Positions 33,983-41,668 of a DNA stretch of 64,000 bases are shown here, piece after piece. The DNA is from Streptomyces sp. R44 (GTDB taxonomy: Bacteria; Actinomycetota; Actinomycetes; Streptomycetales; Streptomycetaceae). How positions within the stretch are numbered: position 1 is the first letter of the stretch; each line of letters opens with the position of its first letter. The notes below the pieces were generated by a model. The model did no database searches, was not told the origin of the DNA, and worked only from the letters and a program-made list of their open reading frames with translations. A program made the position numbers and the translations under genes. The stretch lies in contig NZ_CP163444.1 of NCBI RefSeq assembly GCF_041053105.1, positions 4,278,001 through 4,342,000 of the forward strand. Reading direction: 5' to 3'.

Positions 33983-34891
33983 CTACTGCACCAGCCCGGC
34001 CAGCTCGTTCTCCCGCTCGGAGACCTGAGCGAGCAGCTGCTCGGCGATCTCCTCCAGGAGCTGGTCCGGGTCGTCGGGCGCCATCCGCAGCATCGCGCCG
34101 ATCGCGCTCTCCTCCAGCTCGCGCGCCAGCGCCGACAGCATGTCCTTGCGCTCGGCCAGCCACTCCAGGCGCGCGTACAGCTCCTCGCTCTCGCTGAGCC
34201 GCTCCTCGACCGGCACCGGTCCGGCCTCCCACTCCGCGGAGAGCTCACGCAGCAGCGCCTCGTCGCCGCGGGCGTAGGCGGCGTTCACGCGCGTGATGAA
34301 CTCCTCGCGCCGCTTCCGCTCGTCCTCCTCGCGCGCAAGGTCCGGATGGGCCTTGCGGGCCAGCTCACGGTAGAGCCTGCGGGCCTCCTCACCGGGCCGG
34401 ACCCGCTTCGGCGGCTGCACCGGCCGGTCGGTGAGCATCGCGGCGGCCTCGGGGGAGAGGCCGTCGCCGTCGATCCAGTCGTGGAACAGCTCGTCCACCC
34501 CGGGCATCGGCAGCACCGCGGCCCGCGCCTCCTGCGCCCGCCGCAGATCCTCGGGGTCCCCGGTACGGGCCGCCCGTGCCTCGGCGATCCGCGCGTCGAG
34601 CTCGTCGAGCCGCGCGTACATGGGCCCGAGCTTCTGGTGGTGCAGCCGCGAGAAGTTGTCCACCTCGACCCGGAAGGTCTCGACGGCGATCTCGAACTCG
34701 ATCAACGCCTGCTCGGCCACCCGAACAGCCCGCTCCAACCGAGCCTCGGGCCGCTCGTCCCCGGACTGAAGAGCCTCCGCCTGCTCGCCACCGACCTGCG
34801 GGGCATCAGCCTGCTCGCCCCCGGGCTGGTCCGCCTCGGGCCGCTCGTCCCCGGGTCCTTCGTTCACACCCTGGTCCACGCTCACGTCCAC
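33983..34891 (-). CDS. J-domain-like protein with coiled-coil regions
   Basis: About 302 residues. The N-terminal 50 are acidic and low complexity (GDERPEADQPGGEQAD). A predicted coiled coil is at about 55-110 (VAEQALIEFEIAVETFRVEV, LDELDARIAEARAAR). A DnaJ-like helix pair is at about 165-210 with the HPD tripeptide in YRELARKAHPDLAREEDERK and FITRVNAAYARGDEALL. C-terminal coiled coil to the end. The HPD suggests interaction with an Hsp70 such as DnaK. The start is uncertain: GTG 34891 (GAGGA ten bases upstream) or TTG 34900. Function unknown beyond this. Confidence 0.72.
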   Translation of the reverse strand: MDVSVDQGVNEGPGDERPEADQPGGEQADAPQVGGEQAEALQSGDERPEARLERAVRVAEQALIEFEIAVETFRVEVDNFSRLHHQKLGPMYARLDELDARIAEARAARTGDPEDLRRAQEARAAVLPMPGVDELFHDWIDGDGLSPEAAAMLTDRPVQPPKRVRPGEEARRLYRELARKAHPDLAREEDERKRREEFITRVNAAYARGDEALLRELSAEWEAGPVPVEERLSESEELYARLEWLAERKDMLSALARELEESAIGAMLRMAPDDPDQLLEEIAEQLLAQVSERENELAGLVQ

Positions 34892-34926
34892 GCCGCCCAA
34901 GTCCTCGTTCCGCCTCGTCCCACCCA

Positions 34927-34932
34927 GCCTAC
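34927..34932 (-). promoter_or_regulatory. Candidate -10 for the J-domain gene
   Basis: On the minus strand TAGGCT fits TAnnnT, 36 bases upstream of the start. The adjoining 34936-34990 is an almost pure pyrimidine run on the plus strand, with no gene. Confidence 0.25.
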
Positions 34933-35043
34933 GGTCCTCCGGGGGGCCTCCCCCCTCCCTCCCCCTCCCTCCCCTCCCCGTTCAGCTCCCCCGCCCCCGC
35001 ACGTACCCCCGCACGCTCCCGCGTGCCCCGCCCTCGCTCGGCG

Positions 35044-36504
35044 TCAGACGCCGAGCTCCGCCGCGATGCGACCCGTGCGGACGGCCGAGAGCAGGTCGGC
35101 GTGGTCGGCCGTGGTGCGGTCCGCGTAGGTGACCGCGAAGGCGGCCACGGCCTCGTCGAGCTCCTCGTTCTTGCCGCAGTAGCCGGATATCAGGCGCGGG
35201 TCGGCGCTGTGGGCGTGCGCACGGGCGAGCAGGGCCCCGGTCATCCGCCCGTAGTCGTCAAGCTGGTCCACGGTGAGGGCGGCGGGGTCGACGCTGCCCT
35301 TGCGGTTGCGGAACTGCCGCACCTGGAACGGACGCCCGTCGACCGTGGTCCAGCCGAGCAGTATGTCGCTGACGACCTGCATCCGCTTCTGCCCGAGCAC
35401 CACGCGCCGCCCCTCGTGACCGGCGTCCGGCACGGTGAAGCCGGCGGCCGGCAGATGCGGCAGCAGGGCCGACGGCCGGGCCTCCTTCACCTGGAGCACC
35501 AGCGGCTCGCCCCGGTGGTCGAGCAGCAGGACCACATAGGAGCGGGTGCCGACGCTCCCGGTGCCGACCACCCGGAAGGCCACGTCGTGGACGGCGTACC
35601 GGGCGAGGAGCGGCAGTCGGTCCTCGGACACGGTCTCCAGATACGCGCCGAGGGATTCGGCGACCTCGGCCGCTTCGCCGTCCGGGACCCTGCGCAGCAC
35701 CGGGGGAGCGGCCACGAATCTGCGGCCGCCGCCCTCGGTGTCCGCGACGGCCTCGGTCGACCGGGCGGCGAACCGGGCGCTCGTGTTGTTGCGGGCCTTG
35801 GCGGAGACCCGTTCCAGGGTGCCGAGGAGGTCGCGGGCGTCGGTGTGCGAGACGAGTTCCTCGTCGGCGATCGCGTTCCAGGCGTCGAGCGCGGACAGGC
35901 GGGCGAGGAGGCGCATGGTCCGCCGGTACGCGCCGACGGTGTCGAACGCGGCGGCCCGGCACACGTCCTCGCTCGCTCCCACCTCCCGGCCGGCGAGGAC
36001 GAGGGAGGTGGCGAGCCGCTTGAGGTCCCATTCCCAGGGGCCGACGACGGTCTCGTCGAAGTCGTTGAGGTCCATGACGAGCCGGCCGCGGGCGTCACCG
36101 TAGAGGCCGAAGTTGGCGGCGTGCGCGTCGCCGCATATCTGGGCGGCTATCCCGGTGACGGGCGTCCCGACGAGGTCCTGGGCCATCAGTCCGGCGGAGC
36201 CGCGCAGGAAGGCGAAGGGGCTCGCCGCCATCCTGCCGACCCGTATCGGGGTGAGCTCGGGGACCCGGCCGCGGCTGGATTCCTCGACGGCGCGCACGGC
36301 GTCCGGGCGGTCGGCGGCGAGGGCCGGCCGGTCGTGCGAGGAACGGGGCACCCGCTCGCGCAGTTGCTTGCCGCGGTCCTTGGGGGAGATCCCGGTGCCG
36401 GGGGCGACGCGGCGCGCGAACCCCTGCACGTGCGGGACGCGCGCCTCGTCCTGTGCTCCGTCCGTACCGCGCTGTCCTGGCACGACGGCCCGGATCTCGT
36501 CCAT
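35044..36504 (-). CDS. DUF2252 family protein (kinase-like fold)
   Basis: A 486-residue DUF2252 protein. The signature ICGDAHAANFGLYGDARGRL is followed by VMDLNDFDETVVGPWEWDLK. These parallel the catalytic and metal loops of APH-type kinases, but no reaction has been established as far as I know. The N-terminal 60 residues include VPRSSHDRPALAADRPDAV. The C-terminal AHAHSADPRLISGYCGKNEE is also family-typical. ATG 36504 with GGGGGAGGGCG upstream. Monocistronic. Two perfect DnaA boxes lie upstream. Confidence 0.85.
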   Translation of the reverse strand: MDEIRAVVPGQRGTDGAQDEARVPHVQGFARRVAPGTGISPKDRGKQLRERVPRSSHDRPALAADRPDAVRAVEESSRGRVPELTPIRVGRMAASPFAFLRGSAGLMAQDLVGTPVTGIAAQICGDAHAANFGLYGDARGRLVMDLNDFDETVVGPWEWDLKRLATSLVLAGREVGASEDVCRAAAFDTVGAYRRTMRLLARLSALDAWNAIADEELVSHTDARDLLGTLERVSAKARNNTSARFAARSTEAVADTEGGGRRFVAAPPVLRRVPDGEAAEVAESLGAYLETVSEDRLPLLARYAVHDVAFRVVGTGSVGTRSYVVLLLDHRGEPLVLQVKEARPSALLPHLPAAGFTVPDAGHEGRRVVLGQKRMQVVSDILLGWTTVDGRPFQVRQFRNRKGSVDPAALTVDQLDDYGRMTGALLARAHAHSADPRLISGYCGKNEELDEAVAAFAVTYADRTTADHADLLSAVRTGRIAAELGV

Positions 36505-36582
36505 GGGACGCCCTCCCCCGATGCGATGTCCAACATCATCCGGCCCCGACCGTACCGCCGTTCCCGATCAGCCGTCTCCCCC

Positions 36583-36614
36583 TGTGGACAACGCACCCAG
36601 GAGCCTGTGGACAA
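36583..36614 (-). other. Pair of perfect DnaA boxes
   Basis: TGTGGACAA at 36583-36591 and again at 36606-36614: two exact Streptomyces-type boxes (TTGTCCACA) in the same orientation, 23 bases apart. They lie in the gap between the DUF2252 gene start and the end of the next gene. Confidence 0.6.
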
Positions 36615-36643
36615 CCTCCGCAACCCCTGCTCGGGCCCGGTCC

Positions 36644-37738
36644 TCAGACCGCGACGACCTCCTCGATCTCCTCCTCGATCTCCTCCTCGGCCGCCTTCTC
36701 CACCTCGGCCTCGGCCTCGCCCCGGGCTTCGGCGCCCGTCTCGGCTTCCACCGGGGTCCTGCGCCGCGCCTCCGTGAGCCCGGCGACGACGACGAGGGCC
36801 GCTCCGGCAAGGAGCCAGAGGGCGAGGACGAGCAGGTTGCGGCCGAGCTCGTGGCCGTCGAAGTAGACGTGGCCGCGTACTCCCTCGACGAAGCCCGCGC
36901 CGTTCCAGAAGGCGTGCAGCGCGCCGAAGAAGCCGGGCTGCAGCTCGGGCCGGTAGATGCCGCCGGAGCTCGTGAAGTTGAGCATGACGAAGAGCACCAT
37001 CACGCCGAGGGTGGTCCAGCGGCGCAGGAAGGTGTGGAGGCCGACGCCGACGGCGAGGATGCCCGCCGCGTACAGCCAGGCCATCGCCCATACGCCGCCG
37101 AGGCCCTGGTCGACCAGGTGGAAGACCGGCCCGGCGAAGAGGGTGCCGACGAGGCTGACGACGAGCGACATGCCGGCGGCGAGGAGGGCCCTGATCCGCA
37201 TGGGCAGGACGGCTCCGGCTCCGCCGATGACGGCGACCGAGGCGTACGCGCCGATGCTGAGGGCGACGAGCAGGAAGAAGACGCCCTGGCCCGTGGGGTC
37301 GCCGGAGGCGGTGGGGGCGATGTCGGTGACCTTGAGCGGCGCGTTCTGGGCGGCGGCGACCTTGGTGAACACCTTCTCGACCGCCATGGCGCTGGTGTCG
37401 GAGGAGCCCGAGGCGACGAGCAGCTCGGGGCTCTTCCCGGGGATGTAGGCGCCGAAGCTGCGCTGTTCGCGGAGTGCGGTGACGGCCGTGTCCCGGTCGG
37501 CGACGGTACGGACGTCGAGGGCGCCGTCGCCCTTGTTCTGGAGGGTCTGCGCGAGGACCTGCGTGGTGGGGCCGGAGCCGACGACGTCGACGCGCAGGTC
37601 GTGGGGTTCGGGCGCGTGGAAGGCACCGAGGTAGGCGAGCCCCATGCCGATGCACATCAACAGGGGGGTGAGCAGATGTCCGAGGACATGCCGCAACGCA
37701 CCGCTGGTGTTCGGTCCTGCGGACACCGAGACCTCCAT
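36644..37738 (-). CDS. Multi-pass membrane protein, ABC-2/YhgE-Pip-like
   Basis: A 364-residue protein. One N-terminal membrane helix (about 18-40) is followed by an extracytoplasmic domain (about 45-150, DLRVDVVGSGPTTQVLAQTL). Then come five hydrophobic helices (about 150-325, including VFFLLVALSIGAYASVAVIG). It ends in a Glu-rich cytosolic tail (EEEIEEEIEEVVAV). The layout is that of ABC-2 permease or YhgE/Pip-type (DUF3533) proteins. Divergent from a MarR regulator that shares its operator. This typical drug-export arrangement suggests the MarR protein represses it. No ATPase gene is adjacent. Confidence 0.7.
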   Translation of the reverse strand: MEVSVSAGPNTSGALRHVLGHLLTPLLMCIGMGLAYLGAFHAPEPHDLRVDVVGSGPTTQVLAQTLQNKGDGALDVRTVADRDTAVTALREQRSFGAYIPGKSPELLVASGSSDTSAMAVEKVFTKVAAAQNAPLKVTDIAPTASGDPTGQGVFFLLVALSIGAYASVAVIGGAGAVLPMRIRALLAAGMSLVVSLVGTLFAGPVFHLVDQGLGGVWAMAWLYAAGILAVGVGLHTFLRRWTTLGVMVLFVMLNFTSSGGIYRPELQPGFFGALHAFWNGAGFVEGVRGHVYFDGHELGRNLLVLALWLLAGAALVVVAGLTEARRRTPVEAETGAEARGEAEAEVEKAAEEEIEEEIEEVVAV

Positions 37739-37748
37739 GGTTGGCTTT

Positions 37749-37778
37749 TACAACTAAACAACCGTTGTACTATACAAC
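37749..37778. promoter_or_regulatory. MarR-type operator between divergent marR and membrane gene
   Basis: GTTGTA-CTA-TACAAC (37764-37778) is a perfect inverted repeat. A further TACAAC half-site at 37749-37754 pairs with the left arm as TACAAC-9-GTTGTA. On the minus strand TATAGT (37774-37769) and on the plus strand TACTAT (37768-37773) are -10-like hexamers inside the palindrome, so one bound regulator could cover both promoters. Confidence 0.65.
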
Positions 37779-37839
37779 CGAAAGCCCGCAGGGGTCGACC
37801 GGAGTCCGGGCAACCCCGAACGACAGCAGGGAGCGCACG

Positions 37840-38301
37840 ATGACCGGCGGCGCACAGCCACCCCGCGAGGCGTCCGTGGACGTCATCCAGCGCGAGCTGA
37901 CGGCCTTCGCCCGCCGGGCGCGCGCCGCGGCGGCCCGGGTCCACCCCGAGCTCCCGCTCGTCTCGTACACGCTCCTCGCCCACATCGAGGAGCAGCGCGG
38001 CTGCCGCGCCACCGACCTCGCGGCCCACTACTTCCTGGACAAGTCGACGGTGAGCCGTCAGGTCGCGGGTCTGGAGAAGCTCGGTTTCGTCGAGCGCCGC
38101 CCGGCCCCCGACGACCACCGGGTGCACGTCCTGCACCCCACGGAGGCCGGCACCAGGGTCCTGGCCGCGGCCCAGACCAACCGCATGGCCGCCTTCCAGG
38201 AGCGCCTGGAGGACTGGCCGGCCGAGGACCTCGCCCAATTCGCCGCGTACCTGCTGCGCTACAACGCCGCGGCCGCGAGCACGGGCACCCCGCCGAACTG
38301 A
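37840..38301 (+). CDS. MarR-family transcriptional regulator
   Basis: A 153-residue winged-helix repressor. The DNA-binding core is at about 40-115 (LPLVSYTLLAHIEEQRGCRA, ATDLAAHYFLDKSTVSRQVA, GFVERRPAPDDHRVHVL). Helical ends supply dimerisation. ATG 37840 follows GGGAGC by six bases; a longer frame from 37741 would run through the operator and is rejected. Probably represses itself and the divergent membrane gene. Confidence 0.9.
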   Translation: MTGGAQPPREASVDVIQRELTAFARRARAAAARVHPELPLVSYTLLAHIEEQRGCRATDLAAHYFLDKSTVSRQVAGLEKLGFVERRPAPDDHRVHVLHPTEAGTRVLAAAQTNRMAAFQERLEDWPAEDLAQFAAYLLRYNAAAASTGTPPN

Positions 38302-38317
38302 ACCCCGGCCACGAGCA

Positions 38318-38371
38318 CCGGCAACCGGCAACCGGCAACCGGCAACCGGCAACCGGCAACCGGCAACCGGC
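38318..38371 (+). repeat. Seven-copy CCGGCAA heptamer repeat
   Basis: CCGGCAA is repeated seven times without error (38318-38366), followed by a partial unit. It fills most of the gap between the convergent stops of marR (38301) and the response regulator (38377). A short sequence repeat of this type is prone to copy-number change. Confidence 0.9.
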
Positions 38372-38376
38372 CGAAC

Positions 38377-39036
38377 CTACAGCCCCGCGTCGCGGGCGAG
38401 CAGCGCCGCCTGGACGCGGTTCTCGCAGTGCAGCTTGGACAGGATCCGGCTCACGTACGTCTTCACCGTGGCCTCGCTCATGTGCAGCCGCCTTCCGGCG
38501 TCCGCGTTGGAGAGTCCTTCCCCGAGCAGCGCCAGGACGTCCCTCTCCTTCTCGCTGAGCGCCGCCACCCGTGCCCGCGCCTCCTCGGCGCGAGCCGCCT
38601 CCCGGCCGGTGGCCAGCCGCTCCACGACGTGCCGGGTGGCGGCCGGCGACAGATACGCGTCGCCCGCCGCGGCCGCCCGCACCGCCCCGATCAGCTCGGC
38701 GGGCGCCGTGTCCTTGAGCAGGAACCCGGCGCCGCCGTGCTCCAGGGCCCGCAGCACGTTCTCCCGCTCCCCGAAGGTCGTCAGGATGATCACCCGGGCC
38801 GCGGGCGCCGCCCTGCGCAGCTCCGGCAGGGCCGAGAGGCCGTCGAGCACCGGCATCTGGATGTCGAGCAGCACCACGTCGGCGGCGTGCGCCCGCGCGG
38901 CCTCGACCGCCGCCCGTCCGTCGGCCGCCTCCCCGACGACCTCGATCCCCGGGTCCGAGATGAGGATCATCCGGATCCCGGCCCTGATCAGAGGCTCGTC
39001 GTCGGCGATCACGACCCTGATGGGCTGCCCTGCCAC
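38377..39036 (-). CDS. NarL/LuxR-family response regulator
   Basis: A 219-residue regulator. Receiver: D12-D13, phospho-acceptor D58 (VVLLDIQMPVLDG), T86/T87 and K108. LuxR-type HTH at about 152-205 (LSEKERDVLALLGEGLSNAD, SEATVKTYVSRILSKLHCEN). GTG 39036 follows GGGGGAGAAGCT. Located 38 bases after the sensor kinase gene in the same direction, hence its cognate partner. Target genes are not evident. Confidence 0.93.
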   Translation of the reverse strand: MAGQPIRVVIADDEPLIRAGIRMILISDPGIEVVGEAADGRAAVEAARAHAADVVLLDIQMPVLDGLSALPELRRAAPAARVIILTTFGERENVLRALEHGGAGFLLKDTAPAELIGAVRAAAAGDAYLSPAATRHVVERLATGREAARAEEARARVAALSEKERDVLALLGEGLSNADAGRRLHMSEATVKTYVSRILSKLHCENRVQAALLARDAGL

Positions 39037-39074
39037 AGCTTCTCCCCCACACCTCCGGTACGGGCGGTACAGCG

Positions 39075-40859
39075 CTACCGCTGCTCGACCACGTACGACT
39101 TCTTCTCGATCAGCTTGCCGTCCTTGAAGCAGAACCGGAAAACGGGCTCCTCGTCATAGGTCTCGCCCATCTCGGAGGACATCAGCACCAGGCAGCTGGA
39201 GCCCTCCGGCCGGGCGGGACCCGTCCCGCCGAGGCCCGCTGTGGCTATGGTGTCGCCGGAGGGCAGCTGGTCGCGGACTTCCGTCTCGGTCATCCCGACC
39301 TTCACCGCCTCGTACTGGGCGGGGTCGATCATCCCTTCCTTGAGCGAGCCCATCAGGAAGTAGAGGCCGAAGCCCCCGGCCACCACCAGCAGGACGAGCG
39401 CCGCGAACGCGATCCCGCAGCCCAGCGCGATCGCCCCGCCCGTGCTCCTGGTCCTGCCCCCACGCACCGCCATCGCCAGCTCCCGCTCCGTGAACGTCCA
39501 GTCGGCCGGTCCGACCGTGACCGGACGACCATCGCCCACCAGCGGTTTCGTGGTCTGCTGCCGGAAGTCGTCGGCCTCATCGACCAAAGGCGCTGCCTCG
39601 GCGACCGGCGCCGCCCCGTACGGCAGCATCCCGGCCACCCGGAACCCGCCGCCGTCGGCCGGGCCCGCGTGACACATGCCGCCCACGAGGCGCGCCCGCT
39701 CGGTGAGCCCGGCCAGCCCCTGCCCGCCGCTCACGACGTCCTTCACCGGTCCGTCCACCGGCTCCTCGTTGACGACCTCGACGACGAAGGTGTCCGGCTC
39801 GTACCGCAGCTCGACGCCGATCGGCGTCCCCGGCGCGTACTTGTAGGCGTTGGTCAGGGCCTCCTGCACGATCCTGTACGCGGCGTGGTCGGCGGCCGGC
39901 GCCAGTGGTCTCTCGTCCCCCAGCCGCCGCAGCTCGACCGAGGTGCCGGCCGCCCGGGCCGCCACGACGAGCCCCTCGATGCCGGCGATCCCGCGGGCTG
40001 CCCGTCCGGTCTCGTCCCCGGCCGGTGCGGGCGCCGCCGTGCCGTCCTCCGCCGCGAGGCCGTCGCGGAGTATCCCGACGACCTCCCTCAGCTCGTGCAT
40101 GGCGGTCACCGACGCGTTCCGCAGGACACCGACCACCTCGCGCTGCCGCTCGCCCAGCTCCCGGTCCACTTCGAGGGCCCCGGTGTGCACGGCGATCAGC
40201 GCCAGCTGGTGTCCGAGGCTGTCGTGCATGTCCTGGGCGATCCGCTGCCGTTCGCGCAGCCGGGCGTGCCAGACCAGCATGCTCCGCTCCCGCACGAGCT
40301 GTGCGTTGCGCTCCTGGAGCGCGTGCAGCAGGGTCCGCCGCTGCGTCCAGTACCGGTGGGCGAGCCCGGGAGCCAGGGTGGTGCCCAGGTAGTAGAGGGT
40401 CGCCAGGAAGGCGACGGAGAGCAGTCTCTGCCGGTCCCAGGTCTCCAGGAGCGTCCCGCCGACGTTCAGCACGAAGGCGGCGATGAACGCGGCCAGCGCC
40501 CGCCCGACACTGGCGACGTACCGGCCGGACGACCAGCCGAGCATGATGAGCAGGGGCGCGAGGCCGGGCAGGAAGGGCGTGATGCCGGCGGTGACGACGA
40601 GCACGGTCGCGGGAAGTCTGCGCCGCAGCAGCGACAGCAGGGCCGTACCGACGGCGACCACGGCAAGGCGCCAGCCCTCGCCGCCCATGAGTTCCTCGGC
40701 CCCCGCGGCGAGCAGCGCGAGGACCACCGCGAGGGCGACCTCGCCGGTGATCCTGCGCCGCGACCACTGCCCGGGCACGGCGAACCAGCGCCACCAGGCG
40801 GCGGCCCTGGACCCGATCCCCCGGGCGGTCCGGCTCCCCGACTTCGACATTTCGTCCAC
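39075..40859 (-). CDS. Sensor histidine kinase with C-terminal membrane helix and SmpA-like tail
   Basis: A 594-residue HisKA_3 kinase. N-terminal membrane domain with about four to five helices (40-160). The DHp motif RQRIAQDMHDSLGHQLALIA has the phosphorylated His212. The HATPase core at about 320-415 shows N336 (EALTNAYKYAPG) and the GLAGLTERARLVGG glycine loop. Unusually, the protein continues for about 180 residues: a hydrophilic linker, a membrane helix at about 476-503 (IAFAALVLLVVAGGFGLYFL), then an exported tail. The tail starts YEAVKVGMTETEVRDQLPSG, like the SmpA/OmlA (BamE) fold, and has two cysteines (556, 577). ATG 40859 start. Confidence 0.88.
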   Translation of the reverse strand: MDEMSKSGSRTARGIGSRAAAWWRWFAVPGQWSRRRITGEVALAVVLALLAAGAEELMGGEGWRLAVVAVGTALLSLLRRRLPATVLVVTAGITPFLPGLAPLLIMLGWSSGRYVASVGRALAAFIAAFVLNVGGTLLETWDRQRLLSVAFLATLYYLGTTLAPGLAHRYWTQRRTLLHALQERNAQLVRERSMLVWHARLRERQRIAQDMHDSLGHQLALIAVHTGALEVDRELGERQREVVGVLRNASVTAMHELREVVGILRDGLAAEDGTAAPAPAGDETGRAARGIAGIEGLVVAARAAGTSVELRRLGDERPLAPAADHAAYRIVQEALTNAYKYAPGTPIGVELRYEPDTFVVEVVNEEPVDGPVKDVVSGGQGLAGLTERARLVGGMCHAGPADGGGFRVAGMLPYGAAPVAEAAPLVDEADDFRQQTTKPLVGDGRPVTVGPADWTFTERELAMAVRGGRTRSTGGAIALGCGIAFAALVLLVVAGGFGLYFLMGSLKEGMIDPAQYEAVKVGMTETEVRDQLPSGDTIATAGLGGTGPARPEGSSCLVLMSSEMGETYDEEPVFRFCFKDGKLIEKKSYVVEQR

Positions 40860-41037
40860 GCTCGAACCCTAGGCAGCGGCCGGTGTCCCGGACGTCCCTC
40901 TTTCGTCTCGCCGTCGGACGACCAAAGTCGCGGCCCCGGCGTCGCGGCCACCCGACGACCCCAGAACCCGATGACCCGACCACCCGACCACCCGTCATCC
41001 TCCGGCGTGGGAAGGGTCACATCCGCGGCGACATACG

Positions 41038-41074
41038 CGGAAGCCCCGTAGGTCGATGACCTACGGGGCTTCCG
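41038..41074 (-). terminator. Terminator downstream of tRNA-Leu
   Basis: The arms 41038-41054 and 41058-41074 pair perfectly over 17 bases around the loop GAT. It lies immediately after the 3' end of tRNA-Leu in its direction of transcription. Confidence 0.8.
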
Positions 41075-41076
41075 TC

Positions 41077-41163
41077 TGGTGCGCGAGGGGGGAGTTGAAC
41101 CCCCACGCCCTTGCGGGCACTGGAACCTGAATCCAGCGCGTCTGCCTATTCCGCCACCCGCGC
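41077..41163 (-). tRNA. tRNA-Leu (anticodon CAG)
   Basis: An 87-base tRNA on the minus strand. The acceptor stem GCGCGGG pairs with CTCGCGC. The anticodon stem CTGGA/TCCAG encloses TTCAGGT, giving anticodon CAG. There is a long variable arm as expected for leucine (TGCCCGCAAGGGCGT). The T arm has GGTTCAACTCC. The 3' CCA is encoded. Reads CUG, the dominant leucine codon in this GC-rich genome. Confidence 0.96.
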
Positions 41164-41668
41164 ATTGGGTGATCTCCCTGCCCTCTCACTTTTCAGTGGG
41201 AGCGCCTGGCGACATCTGAAGATTAGCACGTCGCAGACCGTGGATTCACATCCGTTGTTTCGCCCCCGCTCCCGGAGAACAAGGAGAGAAGGTGAGGCAC
41301 ACCGATGAGGCGCAGAGGTGTGAAGCACGGGAGGGACAGCACGGCACAGCACGGCACAGCACAGGACCGCGAAGCATGCGAGCGGAGAGGAGTGAGAAGG
41401 AGGAGAGGGGAGAAGCAGGGGAGAAGGAAGGGAGAAGGAGGGCGGATGGGGACGGACCGCCCCGGAACGGGGGCCCAACCCGGCCCGAGCCTCCGCTCCC
41501 ACAGCCGGGTGCGGGACACTGTCCGCAGGCCGCCTCTACGATCCGTGGGGGAAGCCTGTGAGAGGTGACACTCGTCCACAGGGCAGAGAAGGGGAACCAG
41601 CCGATTTCCCGACGCGTGGATACGATCAGTAAGCAGTACCAGGGCGACAACGACGGAGGAGGTGCCCC
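41164..41668. other. Gene-free 505-base region with a purine-rich tract
   Basis: No credible gene between tRNA-Leu and fhaA. Open frames here are low complexity on both strands and lack ribosome sites. 41322-41372 contains GCACGGCACA repeats. 41390-41455 is nearly all purine on the plus strand (GGAGAGGGGAGAAGC-like). TCGTCCACA at 41572-41580 is a near-match DnaA box. The 3' part probably holds the promoter of the fhaA operon. Confidence 0.6.
41513..41542 (+). promoter_or_regulatory. Candidate promoter of the fhaA-pknB operon
   Basis: GGGACA (41513-41518) and TACGAT (41537-41542) with an 18-base spacer resemble a housekeeping-sigma promoter. A second TACGAT at 41621-41626 lacks a good -35. 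Both lie upstream of fhaA. Confidence 0.3.
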
